Positions 28,540-36,860 of a stretch of DNA of 64,000 nt are shown piece by piece (the stretch's first letter is position 1; each line of letters begins with the position of its first letter). Origin of the DNA: Phytohabitans maris (GTDB lineage Bacteria; Actinomycetota; Actinomycetes; Mycobacteriales; Micromonosporaceae); the NCBI RefSeq assembly GCF_031085175.1, contig NZ_JAVHUY010000006.1, positions 1 through 64,000 of the forward strand, in the 5' to 3' direction. Under the pieces are notes generated by a model that made no database searches, was not told the DNA's origin, and saw only the letters and a list, made by a program, of their open reading frames with translations. Position numbers and translations under genes: made by a program.

Positions 28540-29284
28540 CGCGGCCAGCGGGAGGCCGTTGGGGGAGGGGCCGGTCCCCGCCCCGGTCGGCGGCCGCATC
28601 GTGGATCTCGACTCGCTCCCGGAGGCACCGGCCGTGGAGCACGCCGCCGTGCCCCGGCAACGGACTCCGGACGCGGGTACCCGGCCCGTGGCCCCCGGCC
28701 GCCCGTCCCGCCGGGCGGGACCCCTCTCGCGATACCTGCTGGTCCTCGCGGTGGTGGGCGTCGGCGCCGCGATCTACCTCACCGCCCGGCAGCCCGACAC
28801 CGTCGCGGTCTTCGTCGCCACCCGGGACCTGCCCGCCTACCACGTCATCACCGCGGACGACGTCACGCTGGGGACGCGGGACGCCGGCGAGGCCGAGAAG
28901 TACGCGGACCTGCCGGTGGAGGGGCGCCTCAGCCTCAAGCCGATCGCCCGGGACCAGCCGCTGCGGCGAGGCGACGTCGCGCCGGACGTGGCCCAGGTGC
29001 TCGGCGACGACCTCACGGTGCACGGTTTCGAGGTGTCGCCCGCGACGGTGCTCGGCGGCGCGCTCCAGCCCGGCCACCGGATCCAACTGCTGCTGGTCCG
29101 CGACCGGCGGGTACTGGCCCGCCTCGACGCGGTCGTGCTCTCGGTGACCGGCGGCGATCCCGCGCCGACCAGGACGCTCGTGGTCGCGCTCCGGGCGCGG
29201 GACGCCAAGGCGAACGAGGTGGCCGTTGGCACCGGCACCGCGGTCGTACTCAGGGATCCGGCCGCGGCCGACGCGCCCGCCTAG
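28502..29284 (+). CDS. SAF-domain membrane-anchored protein
   Basis: 260 residues. A Pro-rich cytoplasmic N-terminus (1-78) precedes one transmembrane helix (about 79-97, LLVLAVVGVGAAIYLTA) and an SAF/CpaB-like domain (about 103-175: VFVATRDLPAYHVITADDV and later RDQPLRRGDVAP). The last 80 residues form a beta-rich part with HRIQLLLVRDRRVLARLDAV. SAF domains occur in CpaB pilus proteins and sugar-binding proteins, but no pilus genes are nearby. GTG start at 28502 lies inside the previous gene. The end overlaps the convergent DUF305 gene by 4 bases. Confidence 0.75.
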   Translation: MPPDEHLETPDADAASGRPLGEGPVPAPVGGRIVDLDSLPEAPAVEHAAVPRQRTPDAGTRPVAPGRPSRRAGPLSRYLLVLAVVGVGAAIYLTARQPDTVAVFVATRDLPAYHVITADDVTLGTRDAGEAEKYADLPVEGRLSLKPIARDQPLRRGDVAPDVAQVLGDDLTVHGFEVSPATVLGGALQPGHRIQLLLVRDRRVLARLDAVVLSVTGGDPAPTRTLVVALRARDAKANEVAVGTGTAVVLRDPAAADAPA

Positions 29285-29916
29285 CCGGCTCCGCCCGCGT
29301 CGCGGCTGGCCGCCGGGGCGGCGAGGAGCTTGGTCATGACGTCGTTCTCGGCGCCCTGCTCGTTGACGATGTGCTTGGCGAGGTTGCGGACGTATGCGTT
29401 GCGCCCGACCTTGAGCACCGTCTTCGCCATGAGGATGGCGCCCTTGTGGTGCTCGATCATCTGCTCCAGGTAGAGCCGGGTGGCGGCCGGGCCGTCGGCG
29501 GCGGCGAGCGCGGCCAGCTGTTCCTCGGTCATCATGCCGTGGCCGGCGCCGTGCCGGGCGGCGGCCGGGTCGTCCGGTGACACCGCCGGGGATCCCCACG
29601 CCACCCGCCAGGCGTTCATCTCGGTGATCTCGCGGCCCTGGTCGGCGCGGATGTAGTCGGCGACCGCGACCACCCGCTCCGGTACGCCGGTCTTGCCCAG
29701 CAGCGTCTGGCTCATCCGTACCGCCTGCCCGTGGTGGGCGATCATCATGGCGGCGAAGAGCAGGTCCTGGCCGTTGGGTGGCGTCGAGGACGCCTCGGGA
29801 GCGGGCGCCACAGTGGACGGTGACGGTGGCGGGGGTGGTGGCGGGACCGCCGCACCGGCACCGGCGCCGCAGCCGGCGAGCAGCAGGCAGGCGGAGAGCG
29901 AGAGCGTCGCGCGCAC
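29281..29916 (-). CDS. DUF305 family lipoprotein
   Basis: 211 residues. A lipoprotein signal peptide (LLLAGC, Cys16) is followed by a Pro/Ser-rich linker, then the DUF305 helical domain with paired His motifs AAMMIAHHGQAVRM and EQMIEHHKGAILMAK. These ferritin-like His/Met clusters suggest metal, perhaps copper, handling outside the membrane, although the family function is not established. The neighbouring copper amine oxidase makes a link to copper attractive but unproven. Confidence 0.88.
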   Translation of the reverse strand: MRATLSLSACLLLAGCGAGAGAAVPPPPPPPSPSTVAPAPEASSTPPNGQDLLFAAMMIAHHGQAVRMSQTLLGKTGVPERVVAVADYIRADQGREITEMNAWRVAWGSPAVSPDDPAAARHGAGHGMMTEEQLAALAAADGPAATRLYLEQMIEHHKGAILMAKTVLKVGRNAYVRNLAKHIVNEQGAENDVMTKLLAAPAASRDAGGAG

Positions 29917-29982
29917 GGCAACCTCCAGAGGGGATCCGCCCCGCGCGCGTCGGCGCGCACGCGGGGCGGAGTCGGGGACGGG

Positions 29983-31233
29983 TCAGGCCACGCCGTCGCC
30001 GTTGACGCCCAGCCGGTCGGCCGGGGCCAGCGGGTTCTGCGCGGTGAAGTCCCGCGGCACGAGGTCGAAGCCCTGCCAGTGCACCGGCATCGGGCTCTGG
30101 TCCTCGTCGCGCGGCACGTGGTGGAAGCCGACCCGGACCCACATCACCGGGTCGGTGAGCCGCTCGCCGTTCGTGTACTCCAGGATCGTCGTGCCGGCGC
30201 ACTCGGGGTCCTGGTTGAACGTGGCGAACTTCTCGCACGGCTTGTACTGCGTGAAGGTCACGTCCGGCTGGGTCTCCGGGTGTGCCTCGTACGCGTCGCT
30301 CGCGCCCAGCTCCAGCTCGTACGAGCGGAAGTGGCCGTCGGCGTTCTTGCTGGTCGGGCTGACCACCCGCCACCAGCGGCGCAGGCCGGTGTTGAGCGTC
30401 GTCTCGGTGGGCACGTCGGTCTTCGCCGTCGCGTAGATGGCACCGCGCCGGCCCTGCTCGCCGGTCGGCGCCGTGTCGTACTGCTCGACCTTCTCCGTGC
30501 CGTCCCCGCCGATGTTGAAGTCGACCCGCCAGAACGCGCTGTGGTAGTGGTTCACGGAGTAGTCGGTCTGGCCGGGTCCGATCGGCCAGCCCTGGTCGGG
30601 GGTGGTGTAGTCGCGCGGCGCCAGGTCGCCGGTGGCGCCGAGGCGCACCGAGATCTGGCCGTCGTCGGCGAAGCGGTACTCGGTGATGTACTCGTACCAG
30701 CCGACCTTCGAGATGGTCCGGAGCACGAGGTCGGAGCCCATCTTGGCGTACGGCTTCTCCGGCGTCTCACCCTCCAGCCGGTACGCGAGGCCGGTCTCCT
30801 CCTCGCTGACGCAGAGCACCTTCTTGGCGTCCTGGCCGGCGCCGGTCCACACGCCGCGCCGCTGCCCCTTGCAGTCGGACGCGGCGAGCGGCTGCATGTA
30901 GTCGCCGCCGAACCCGTACGAGGTGATGTCGTTCCACTCGTTGTAGCCCGAGTCGTACGGCACGTTCAGCTGCGCCATCGTGGACGAGTCGAGCACCATG
31001 ATCGGGAGCTTGTCGCGCTTGCCCTTGACCGCGACCTTCTCCACCACCAGGCCGGTCTTCTCGTCGACGTGCCAGCACATCTGCCACAGCGTGCCGTTCT
31101 TGAGCTCCTGCTTGACCAGGGCGTCGTTGCCGCAGTAGTCCCACCGGTCGTTGGCCTGCGCCGGTGCCGGCACCGCGATGCCCGCCGAGACGAGCAGCGC
31201 CGCCGCGGCGGCGCCCCAAAGCTTCTTGCGCAT
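29983..31233 (-). CDS. Copper amine oxidase catalytic-domain protein (secreted)
   Basis: 416 residues. A signal peptide spans about 1-28, cleaved after Ala-rich PAPAQA. The remainder matches only the C-terminal catalytic domain of copper amine oxidases. Copper ligands are recognisable: His229 and His231 in VNHYHSAF, and the third in GFHHVPRDEDQSPMPV. A likely base is Asp102 (EWNDITSYGFGG). The cofactor Tyr aligns with Tyr180 in KVGWYEY, but the usual Thr-x-x-Asn-Tyr-Asp/Glu reads Lys-Val-Gly-Trp-Tyr-Glu. The family oxidises primary amines to aldehydes with release of ammonia and peroxide. It begins 7 bases after the gene for the missing N-terminal domains. Confidence 0.8.
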   Translation of the reverse strand: MRKKLWGAAAAALLVSAGIAVPAPAQANDRWDYCGNDALVKQELKNGTLWQMCWHVDEKTGLVVEKVAVKGKRDKLPIMVLDSSTMAQLNVPYDSGYNEWNDITSYGFGGDYMQPLAASDCKGQRRGVWTGAGQDAKKVLCVSEEETGLAYRLEGETPEKPYAKMGSDLVLRTISKVGWYEYITEYRFADDGQISVRLGATGDLAPRDYTTPDQGWPIGPGQTDYSVNHYHSAFWRVDFNIGGDGTEKVEQYDTAPTGEQGRRGAIYATAKTDVPTETTLNTGLRRWWRVVSPTSKNADGHFRSYELELGASDAYEAHPETQPDVTFTQYKPCEKFATFNQDPECAGTTILEYTNGERLTDPVMWVRVGFHHVPRDEDQSPMPVHWQGFDLVPRDFTAQNPLAPADRLGVNGDGVA

Positions 31234-31240
31234 CCGGCTC

Positions 31241-32023
31241 CTAACGTAGGCGCGCCACCGTGCGACCGGAGAGGTCGACCACGATGTCGGTGATGTCGAT
31301 GAACGGTCCGTTCGGGACCTGGGTGATGAACTGCACGCACCGGTGCTCGCCGCACTGGTCGGCACCGGTGTCGGCAGGCCGGGCGACGTACGTCGTCCCG
31401 GTGATCTCGACCTGGTCCGCCGAGGTGAACGCCTTCCCGGTCGCCTTCTGGTACCGGGACTTGAAGTCGGCGCTCTGCCCGTCGGCGAGGAAGAGCGCGA
31501 GAGCCTTGGCGACCTCCCGGTCGGATGGGGGCGGCTGCCGCTTGGCGGCCGCGAACGTGCCCTCCACCGCGCCGGTCTTCAGGTTGACCACGCGCTTGAC
31601 GAGCTTGTCGGCCGTGTAGTCGTAGAGGTACACGGCCGCCCGCCGCGGCGCGTTCGCCTCCTTCGTCTCGACGAGCTCGAACGACAGGTACTCCGGCCCG
31701 GCCGCGCCGTTGACGTCGGTGGCCCCGGCGAGCGGCGCGGCGAGGGCGGCGGCCCGCGCCCGGTCCAGTTCGGACGGTGTGAGCGGGTCGCGCCCGGTAC
31801 CGGCGGCCGGCGCGGGGCCGGGGGTCGGGTCGGCGGCGGGTGCCCGCACCGGCTCGGCCTCGGCGCTCGCCGGGGCGGCCGCGTCGGCGTCCGGTGCCCG
31901 GTTGGGTGTCGACGCGGTGGCACCGCCGATCCATGCGACGGCGAGCGCGACCACGGCCGTACAGGAGGCGACACCTAACCCCCATCGCAGCCGCTGCGCC
32001 CGGGATTTCCAGGGATGTTCCAT
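31241..32023 (-). CDS. Secreted protein resembling amine oxidase N-terminal domains
   Basis: 260 residues from ATG 32021-32023, preceded by GGAGGGTCT. A basic N-terminus (KSRAQRLRW) and hydrophobic helix form an uncleaved anchor or signal sequence. An Ala/Pro/Glu-rich linker (about 40-85) follows, then a domain (about 88-260) with LTPSELDRARAAAL, RRAAVYLYDYTADKLVKRVV and alternating strand/helix elements resembling the N2/N3 domains of copper amine oxidases. It is immediately upstream of the catalytic-domain gene on the same strand. I infer that together they reconstitute the enzyme. The N2/N3 likeness is judged by eye. Confidence 0.6.
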   Translation of the reverse strand: MEHPWKSRAQRLRWGLGVASCTAVVALAVAWIGGATASTPNRAPDADAAAPASAEAEPVRAPAADPTPGPAPAAGTGRDPLTPSELDRARAAALAAPLAGATDVNGAAGPEYLSFELVETKEANAPRRAAVYLYDYTADKLVKRVVNLKTGAVEGTFAAAKRQPPPSDREVAKALALFLADGQSADFKSRYQKATGKAFTSADQVEITGTTYVARPADTGADQCGEHRCVQFITQVPNGPFIDITDIVVDLSGRTVARLR

Positions 32024-32333
32024 AGACCCTCCAGCGGGGGTGAGTGGACGGAGATCACCCTGGGTCGCGTCGATGTCACGATCATCAACGCGCGGGAAGA
32101 TCGCGATGCCGCCAAACGAGAGGGGGTGGCGTGCCGTTCTCAGTTGCCGCAACACCCCGGAAATGTTGATCACCTAACTTTCGGCCATCGCGGGAACGGC
32201 TCCGGCCATCGCGGGAAGGGGGTGGATCATCAGCGCACTCGCCGACGCCATCGCGGACGCGCTCTCCCGCCCCGACGAGCGGCCGCCGGCACCCCGCGCC
32301 GGGCTCGACCGCCGGCGACTCTCCGCGCTCCCG

Positions 32334-33710
32334 GTGGCGGCCCAGGCGGTCTCCGTCGTAGCACCCTCGCCGGGCATGATGTCGGCCACCGCGATGGTCA
32401 CCGCCATGGGCGCGGCGGCCGTACCGGTGATCGGGCTCGCCACGCTGGCGATGATGCTGGTCGGGCTCGCGGTCGCCCAGTTCGCCCGCCGGATGGCCGC
32501 GGCCGGCTCCCTCTACACGTACGTCTCCAAAGGACTCGGCCCGACCGCCGGCTTCCTGACCGGCTGCGCGCTGATCCTCGCGTACGGGTCGCTGGTCGTG
32601 ATGTGCCTGCTCGGCTCGGGACGGCGGGTGGTCGGCTTCCTCGTCGAGGCGGGCGCGCTGCACCGCCCGGCCGGCGACGCGCCCGCACTGCTCGTCACCG
32701 CCCTGCTCGGCGCCGCGATGACCGCCATCGTGGTACGCGGGATCCGGATCTCCGCCGCGCTCACGCTGCTGCTGGAGGCCGGCTCGGTGGTGGCGGTGCT
32801 GACCGCGCTCACCGTCGCCGCGTACCGGGGCACCGCCGCCGGCCCGCCCCCCTCCGCGCTCGACCTCGGGGTCTTCGCGGCCGCGCTGCTGACCGGGATC
32901 AAGGCGCTCGTCGGCTTCGAGAGCGGGTGCGCGCTGAGCGTCGAGGCGCGCAAGCCGTTCGCGGTCGTACCCCGGGTGGTGCTCTGGACGCCCGCCGCGT
33001 GCGGTGCCCTGTTCGCGCTGGCCGCGGTGCTGCACCTGGTCGCGCTCGCCCGCGGCGGCGGTGCGGACGGGAGCGGGCCGCCGCTGCCGGTCCTGCCCGC
33101 GCTGGTCCAGCTCGGTCTTGCGTCGTCGCTGTTCGCCTGCGCGATGGCGTCGATGAACGCGGTCGTGCGGGTCCTCTTCTCCATGGGCCGCGAGCGGGTC
33201 ACGCCGCCCGCGCTGGGCCGCACCCACGCCCGCTACCGCACGCCCTACGTGGCCGCGTACGCGATGGTGCCGCTCGCCGTGGGCGTTCCGCTCGTGATGT
33301 GGGCGCTCGGCACGTCCACCCGCCGCGTCTCCGGCTGGCTGGGGCTGCTGGCCGTGCTCGCGTTCCTGGTCGCCTACCTGCTGGTCTGCCTCGCCGCCGC
33401 GCCGTTCCTGCACCGGATCGGCGAGGCGACCGCGGGTGCCACCGGCGTCGCCGCGCTCGCCGCCGCGGTGACCGCCGGCTCGCTCGTGCTCGTCGTCCGC
33501 GCCGGCCTGAACGACGGGCTGGGCTGGGTGGTCGCCGCGCTGGTCGGCTTCCTCGGGCTGGGCCTGCTGTGGCTGCTGCGGGTGCGGCGCCGGGCACCGC
33601 ACCGGCTCAGCGCGATGGGCTTCTTCGACGCGGCCACGCCGGACGACATCCTGCCCGGCGCCTCACCGGACGGGCTGGCTCCCGGCGCCGCGTCCCGGCG
33701 GGCGCGGTAG
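32334..33710 (+). CDS. APC superfamily amino acid/amine permease
   Basis: 458 residues from GTG 32334, with about 12 helices. It has the APC N-terminal signature VSVVAPSPGMMSATAMVTA, FARRMAAAGSLYTYVSKGLG between helices 2 and 3, and GFESGCALSVEARKP in the middle. The frame stays open upstream to 32178 and the predicted peptide (ISALADAIADALSRPDERPP) looks like a real N-terminus, yet has no ATG, GTG or TTG. An ATC at 32226 preceded by AAGGGGGTGG, or a one-base error in GTGG at 32222-32225, could restore it. It is divergent from the amine oxidase genes, suggesting uptake of the amine substrate. Confidence 0.85.
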   Translation: MAAQAVSVVAPSPGMMSATAMVTAMGAAAVPVIGLATLAMMLVGLAVAQFARRMAAAGSLYTYVSKGLGPTAGFLTGCALILAYGSLVVMCLLGSGRRVVGFLVEAGALHRPAGDAPALLVTALLGAAMTAIVVRGIRISAALTLLLEAGSVVAVLTALTVAAYRGTAAGPPPSALDLGVFAAALLTGIKALVGFESGCALSVEARKPFAVVPRVVLWTPAACGALFALAAVLHLVALARGGGADGSGPPLPVLPALVQLGLASSLFACAMASMNAVVRVLFSMGRERVTPPALGRTHARYRTPYVAAYAMVPLAVGVPLVMWALGTSTRRVSGWLGLLAVLAFLVAYLLVCLAAAPFLHRIGEATAGATGVAALAAAVTAGSLVLVVRAGLNDGLGWVVAALVGFLGLGLLWLLRVRRRAPHRLSAMGFFDAATPDDILPGASPDGLAPGAASRRAR

Positions 33711-33717
33711 GCCCGCC

Positions 33718-34491
33718 ATGGCCACCACCGACCACCCGCCCGCCGGCCGCCAGCCCGCCGCGATCCGCAGCGCCCTCACCGTGCTGGAACAGGTCGCCCG
33801 CGCCGGCCCCGGCGTCACCGCGCGCGAACTCTCGGCCGCGCTCGGCATGTCACCCGCCACCACGTACCGCCTGGTCAACCTGCTCGTCGCCGAGGAGTAC
33901 CTGGTCCGCCTCCCCGACCTGCGCGGCTTCGCGCTGGGGCGCAAGGTGGTGGAGCTGGCCGGCGCCGTCGCCCATTCCGCCGTGCCGGCCGGTGCGGCCG
34001 ACGCGGTGGCCGAGCTGCGGTCCCGGGTACGCCTGGCGGTGCACCTCGCCTCGCTCCGCCACGGCCGGCTGCGCATGCTCGACCCCGACCCGGACCACCC
34101 GCCCTCGCCGGACGCGGTCCTCGCCCGCCACCTGCACGCCTCCGCGCTGGGCAAGCTCCTCCTCGCCGACCAGCCCGACTGGCACGCCCTGGCCCCCGGC
34201 GCCCCGGCCGAGCTGCGGCAGCTCACCCCGCACACCGTCGGCCGCCCGGACGCGCTGGACCGCGAGCTCGACCGGGTCCGCGGCGACCGGGTGGCCCGGC
34301 AGTTCGGCGAGCTGCGCACCGACCGCGGCTGCGTCGCGATGCCGGTGCGGGACCCGGACGGCGCGCTGGTCGCCGGCCTCGCGGTCAGCGGCAGCCCGGA
34401 CCGCATCGCCGCCCTGGCGCCCGCGGTGCTCCGCCTGGTCGAGCGCTGCGCCCACGACCTCGCCCGCCTCCTCCACCGTACCCCCGCCTGA
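33718..34491 (+). CDS. IclR family transcriptional regulator
   Basis: 257 residues. The N-terminal winged helix (about 15-75) reads SALTVLEQVARAGPGVTARE then LGMSPATTYRLVNLLVAEEY. The C-terminal effector-binding domain has RHLHASALGKLLLA, the IclR hallmark, and the closing VAGLAVSGSPDRIA segment. It starts 8 bases after the permease stop, so it is co-transcribed. It probably controls the permease and the divergent amine oxidase genes in response to an amine-derived metabolite. Confidence 0.9.
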   Translation: MATTDHPPAGRQPAAIRSALTVLEQVARAGPGVTARELSAALGMSPATTYRLVNLLVAEEYLVRLPDLRGFALGRKVVELAGAVAHSAVPAGAADAVAELRSRVRLAVHLASLRHGRLRMLDPDPDHPPSPDAVLARHLHASALGKLLLADQPDWHALAPGAPAELRQLTPHTVGRPDALDRELDRVRGDRVARQFGELRTDRGCVAMPVRDPDGALVAGLAVSGSPDRIAALAPAVLRLVERCAHDLARLLHRTPA

Positions 34492-34530
34492 AGATCCCGG
34501 ATACCCCGGTCCGTCTCACCCGCGGGCCGC

Positions 34531-35145
34531 ATGCGCGGTGCTCTCGAGCTGCCCGCACAGACGGGGCACCGCGCCATCCGCGTGGGCTTGCGGCGCGCTG
34601 TCCGTCGGGGTGGAGGTGTGCGTGCGCGGTGCGCTGGAGCTGCTCGCACAGGCGGGGCACCGCGCCATCCGCGCGGCGGTCGAGAGGAGCGACCGCGACC
34701 GCCGCAGTGGTTCCGGTGTGATGCCGGATGATCGTTCACCCGAAACCCGCGTCCTTGCCCGGCGTTTCACACGGAAACCGGGCGAACGATCACCACTACG
34801 GCGTGGTCCCAACGCCGGGCTCCAGCCGGTGATCGCGGTATCCCGAGCGACCGCCTTTGCCATGATCGGCGCTGCGAGATCGGCACGAGCCAACCAAACC
34901 TCGGTGGCGATCAAGGGGCGTGCGGACCTCGACCCTGCGTTCAGGGCTCAACAGTGGACCGTCCCAGCAGATCGTGGTACGGATCCGCCCGCCTGGGGGC
35001 ACCTGTGTACCACGATCTCGACGGCCGCCCGGTGATCGCGGCCGGTCGACGGCCTGACGTTCCTGAGCGTGACCAGGCGCGGGAGGTGAGGCCGCGGGAG
35101 CAACGGTCCGGACCACGACGGACGTCGCGGTAGCTCGAATTCTTT
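34531..35145 (+). repeat. Mosaic intergenic repeat cluster, copy 2
   Basis: The 772-base gap between the IclR gene and the anti-sigma gene holds no convincing gene. Block B appears twice in tandem (34533-34582 and 34624-34673, period 91 bases). A hairpin at 34730-34791 pairs GATCGTTCACCCG with CGGGCGAACGATC (one mismatch). Block D (34911-35075) carries the 12-bp-arm hairpin. Block C (35086-35145) matches the reverse complement of 51781-51841 over about 57 bases with few differences. Block A of copy 1 is absent. Confidence 0.7.
34969..35018. repeat. Hairpin with 12-bp arms AGATCGTGGTAC, copy 2
   Basis: AGATCGTGGTAC at 34969-34980 and GTACCACGATCT at 35007-35018 are identical to the arms of copy 1 at 403-452, with the same 50-base span but a diverged loop. 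The flanking sequence CCGTCCCAGC before the first arm is also conserved. Confidence 0.8.
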
Positions 35146-35195
35146 GGCTTTCGGACAGAGCGGTCTCGTGCCGCTCCGCGCGCCCGTCCTCAACG

Positions 35196-35249
35196 GTGAT
35201 CGAAGCTCCCTTCAAGTCGCTAGAACGACGTGAAGGGAGCTTCGATCAC
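35196..35249. terminator. 54-nt hairpin element with CTAGAA loop, copy 1
   Basis: A 24-bp stem (starts GTGATCGAAGCTCCCTTCA, one mismatch) closes the loop CTAGAA at 35220-35225. It lies 14 bases after the stop of the anti-sigma gene. The element recurs at 47748-47801 with the same loop, also at a gene 3' end. It is nearly symmetric, so it could stop transcription from either side. Confidence 0.75.
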
Positions 35250-35263
35250 GGAGGTGGTGGGGG

Positions 35264-36076
35264 TCAGTCGCCGCCGGGGAGGATCGGGGGAAGCGTGGGG
35301 AGCTGGATCGGCGGCAGGGGGAGGAGCGGGGGGGGCCGCGGGAGGAGGCCGCCGCCCGGGTTGGACGGGGTGGGCGACGGGGCGCCGCCCTCCGGCGGGG
35401 GTGCGGGCTTGGCGCCCGGCGAGCCGCCCGGCGCGGGCCGGCTGGCGCGCGGGGGCGGCGGCGCGGTGGGTGCCGGCGCCGGCGTGGGCGTGACGGCCGG
35501 CGGCGGGGGTGCGGTAGCGGCGTTCAGGACGCGCTGGAGGGCCTCGACCTCGCCCCGCAGCCGGGCCGCGGTGGCCTCGTCGTCGATCCGGGCGATGTGT
35601 GCCCCGGCCTTGGTGAGCAGGGCCTGCGCGTCGGCGTTTCGCCCCTCGGCGAGGGCGGTGGCGGCGTCCGCGATCGCCTTCTCCGCGGCCTTCACCTCGG
35701 CCCGCTGCGGATAGACCACTTTGGACACCGGCCACAGTACGCTGCCGGGCTGGGCCTGGTGTGCGGAGACGGCGAGCCCCATCGCCACCACCGCGGCGGC
35801 CGCCGCGCCGAGGATGGCCTGGACCAGCCGCCGCTTGCGGGCCGGGTCGCCGGCCGGGAGCGGGGCCGGCTCATCGTCGAGATCGTCCCAGAGGTCGCCG
35901 TCCCCGGCTTCCTCGGCCAGGTCGTCGCGCCAGGCCGCGAGCATCGCCGCGGCCGGATCCGCCGCCAGGTCGGCGTCGAGCGGCTCGCCGCGGCCGAGCG
36001 CGTCCAGCAGCCGGTCGTCGGCGGCGATCTGAGCCACCGATACCGGCTGGTCGGCCTTGCCGCGCTGGTCGCTCAT
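35264..36076 (-). CDS. RsdA-like anti-sigma factor
   Basis: 270 residues. The N-terminal 50 residues (VSVAQIAADDRLLDALGRGE and AMLAAWRDDL) match the sigma-binding region of anti-sigma-D (RsdA) proteins. One transmembrane helix lies at about 85-105 (LGAAAAAVVAMGLAVSAH). An extracytoplasmic helical part (EKAIADAATALAEGRNADAQ) and a long Pro/Gly-rich tail follow. It lies 76 bases downstream of the sigma-factor gene. It should hold that sigma factor at the membrane and be released by regulated proteolysis, as in mycobacterial RsdA. Confidence 0.8.
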   Translation of the reverse strand: MSDQRGKADQPVSVAQIAADDRLLDALGRGEPLDADLAADPAAAMLAAWRDDLAEEAGDGDLWDDLDDEPAPLPAGDPARKRRLVQAILGAAAAAVVAMGLAVSAHQAQPGSVLWPVSKVVYPQRAEVKAAEKAIADAATALAEGRNADAQALLTKAGAHIARIDDEATAARLRGEVEALQRVLNAATAPPPPAVTPTPAPAPTAPPPPRASRPAPGGSPGAKPAPPPEGGAPSPTPSNPGGGLLPRPPPLLPLPPIQLPTLPPILPGGD

Positions 36077-36152
36077 GGCCGTCCTCGCTTAGCCGCGGGC
36101 GGCCGCGCGGCTCCAGGCGGGCTGAGCCCGATGATTCCCACGCTTCGCTCGG

Positions 36153-36737
36153 TCATGCCGCGCTCACCTCGTCCAGCGCACTACCGGCCAGCGTACGCAG
36201 GCGGGCCAGCCCGCGAGACTGGGCGACCCGGACAGCGGCCGCGGACATGCCCATGACCTCGCCGACCTCCTCGGCGGGGAGCCCGACCGCCACGCGCAGC
36301 AGGATGATCTCGCGCTGCGCCTGCGGCAGGCGGTCGAGCAGCGCGGAGAGGCGCCGGGCCAGGTCGGTGGAGACGGCCTGCTGCTCCGGGCCGGGCGCGG
36401 CGTCGGGCCGGTCGAGCACCTCGTCGGAGGCGGCCACCGCGGACGAGTCGCGGATCGCGGCGCGCTGGGCGTCGGCGACCTTGTTGGCGGCGATGGCGTA
36501 CACGAAAGCGGAGAACGGGCGACCCTCCTCCCGGTAACGCGGGAGCGCGCGCAGCACGCCCAGGCAGACCTCCTGCGCCACGTCGTCGGCCGTCGTGTAC
36601 GCGCCGCCGATCCGGCCGAGCCGGGCACGGCAGTACCGGACCAGCCCCGGGCGCAACTGCGCCAGCAGGGCGGACGTCGCCGCGGAGTCACGCCGCGCGG
36701 CGCGCGCGACGAGCTCCGGATCGATCGTTGCCGTCAT
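36153..36737 (-). CDS. shbA: ShbA/SigD-type RNA polymerase sigma factor
   Basis: 194 residues, ECF-like two-domain layout. Region 2 (about 25-100) has RPGLVRYCRARLGR, TADDVAQEVCLGVLRALPRY and GRPFSAFVYAIAANKVADAQ. Region 4 (about 135-190) has LDRLPQAQREIILLRVAVGL and the helix-turn-helix ending AAAVRVAQSRGLARLR. This composition matches ShbA of Streptomyces and SigD of mycobacteria, which influence expression of the principal sigma factor or stationary-phase genes. It is divergent from the Mce cluster. Confidence 0.85.
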   Translation of the reverse strand: MTATIDPELVARAARRDSAATSALLAQLRPGLVRYCRARLGRIGGAYTTADDVAQEVCLGVLRALPRYREEGRPFSAFVYAIAANKVADAQRAAIRDSSAVAASDEVLDRPDAAPGPEQQAVSTDLARRLSALLDRLPQAQREIILLRVAVGLPAEEVGEVMGMSAAAVRVAQSRGLARLRTLAGSALDEVSAA

Positions 36738-36860
36738 GTCGTGGGGAGACGCACCTTCGTTACTGGGGGGTTAACCACGCACCGTACCGGTGAGCAGCTC
36801 AAATGGCCAACGCGGGAAATCGGCTGTTACGCCCCGCGGCGCCCGAGCGATGCAACAGGC

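Noticed and set aside
34531-35145. Possible CRISPR array
   Set aside because: Only two tandem units of about 50 bases with a 91-base period occur, units are imperfect, and no cas genes exist in the window.
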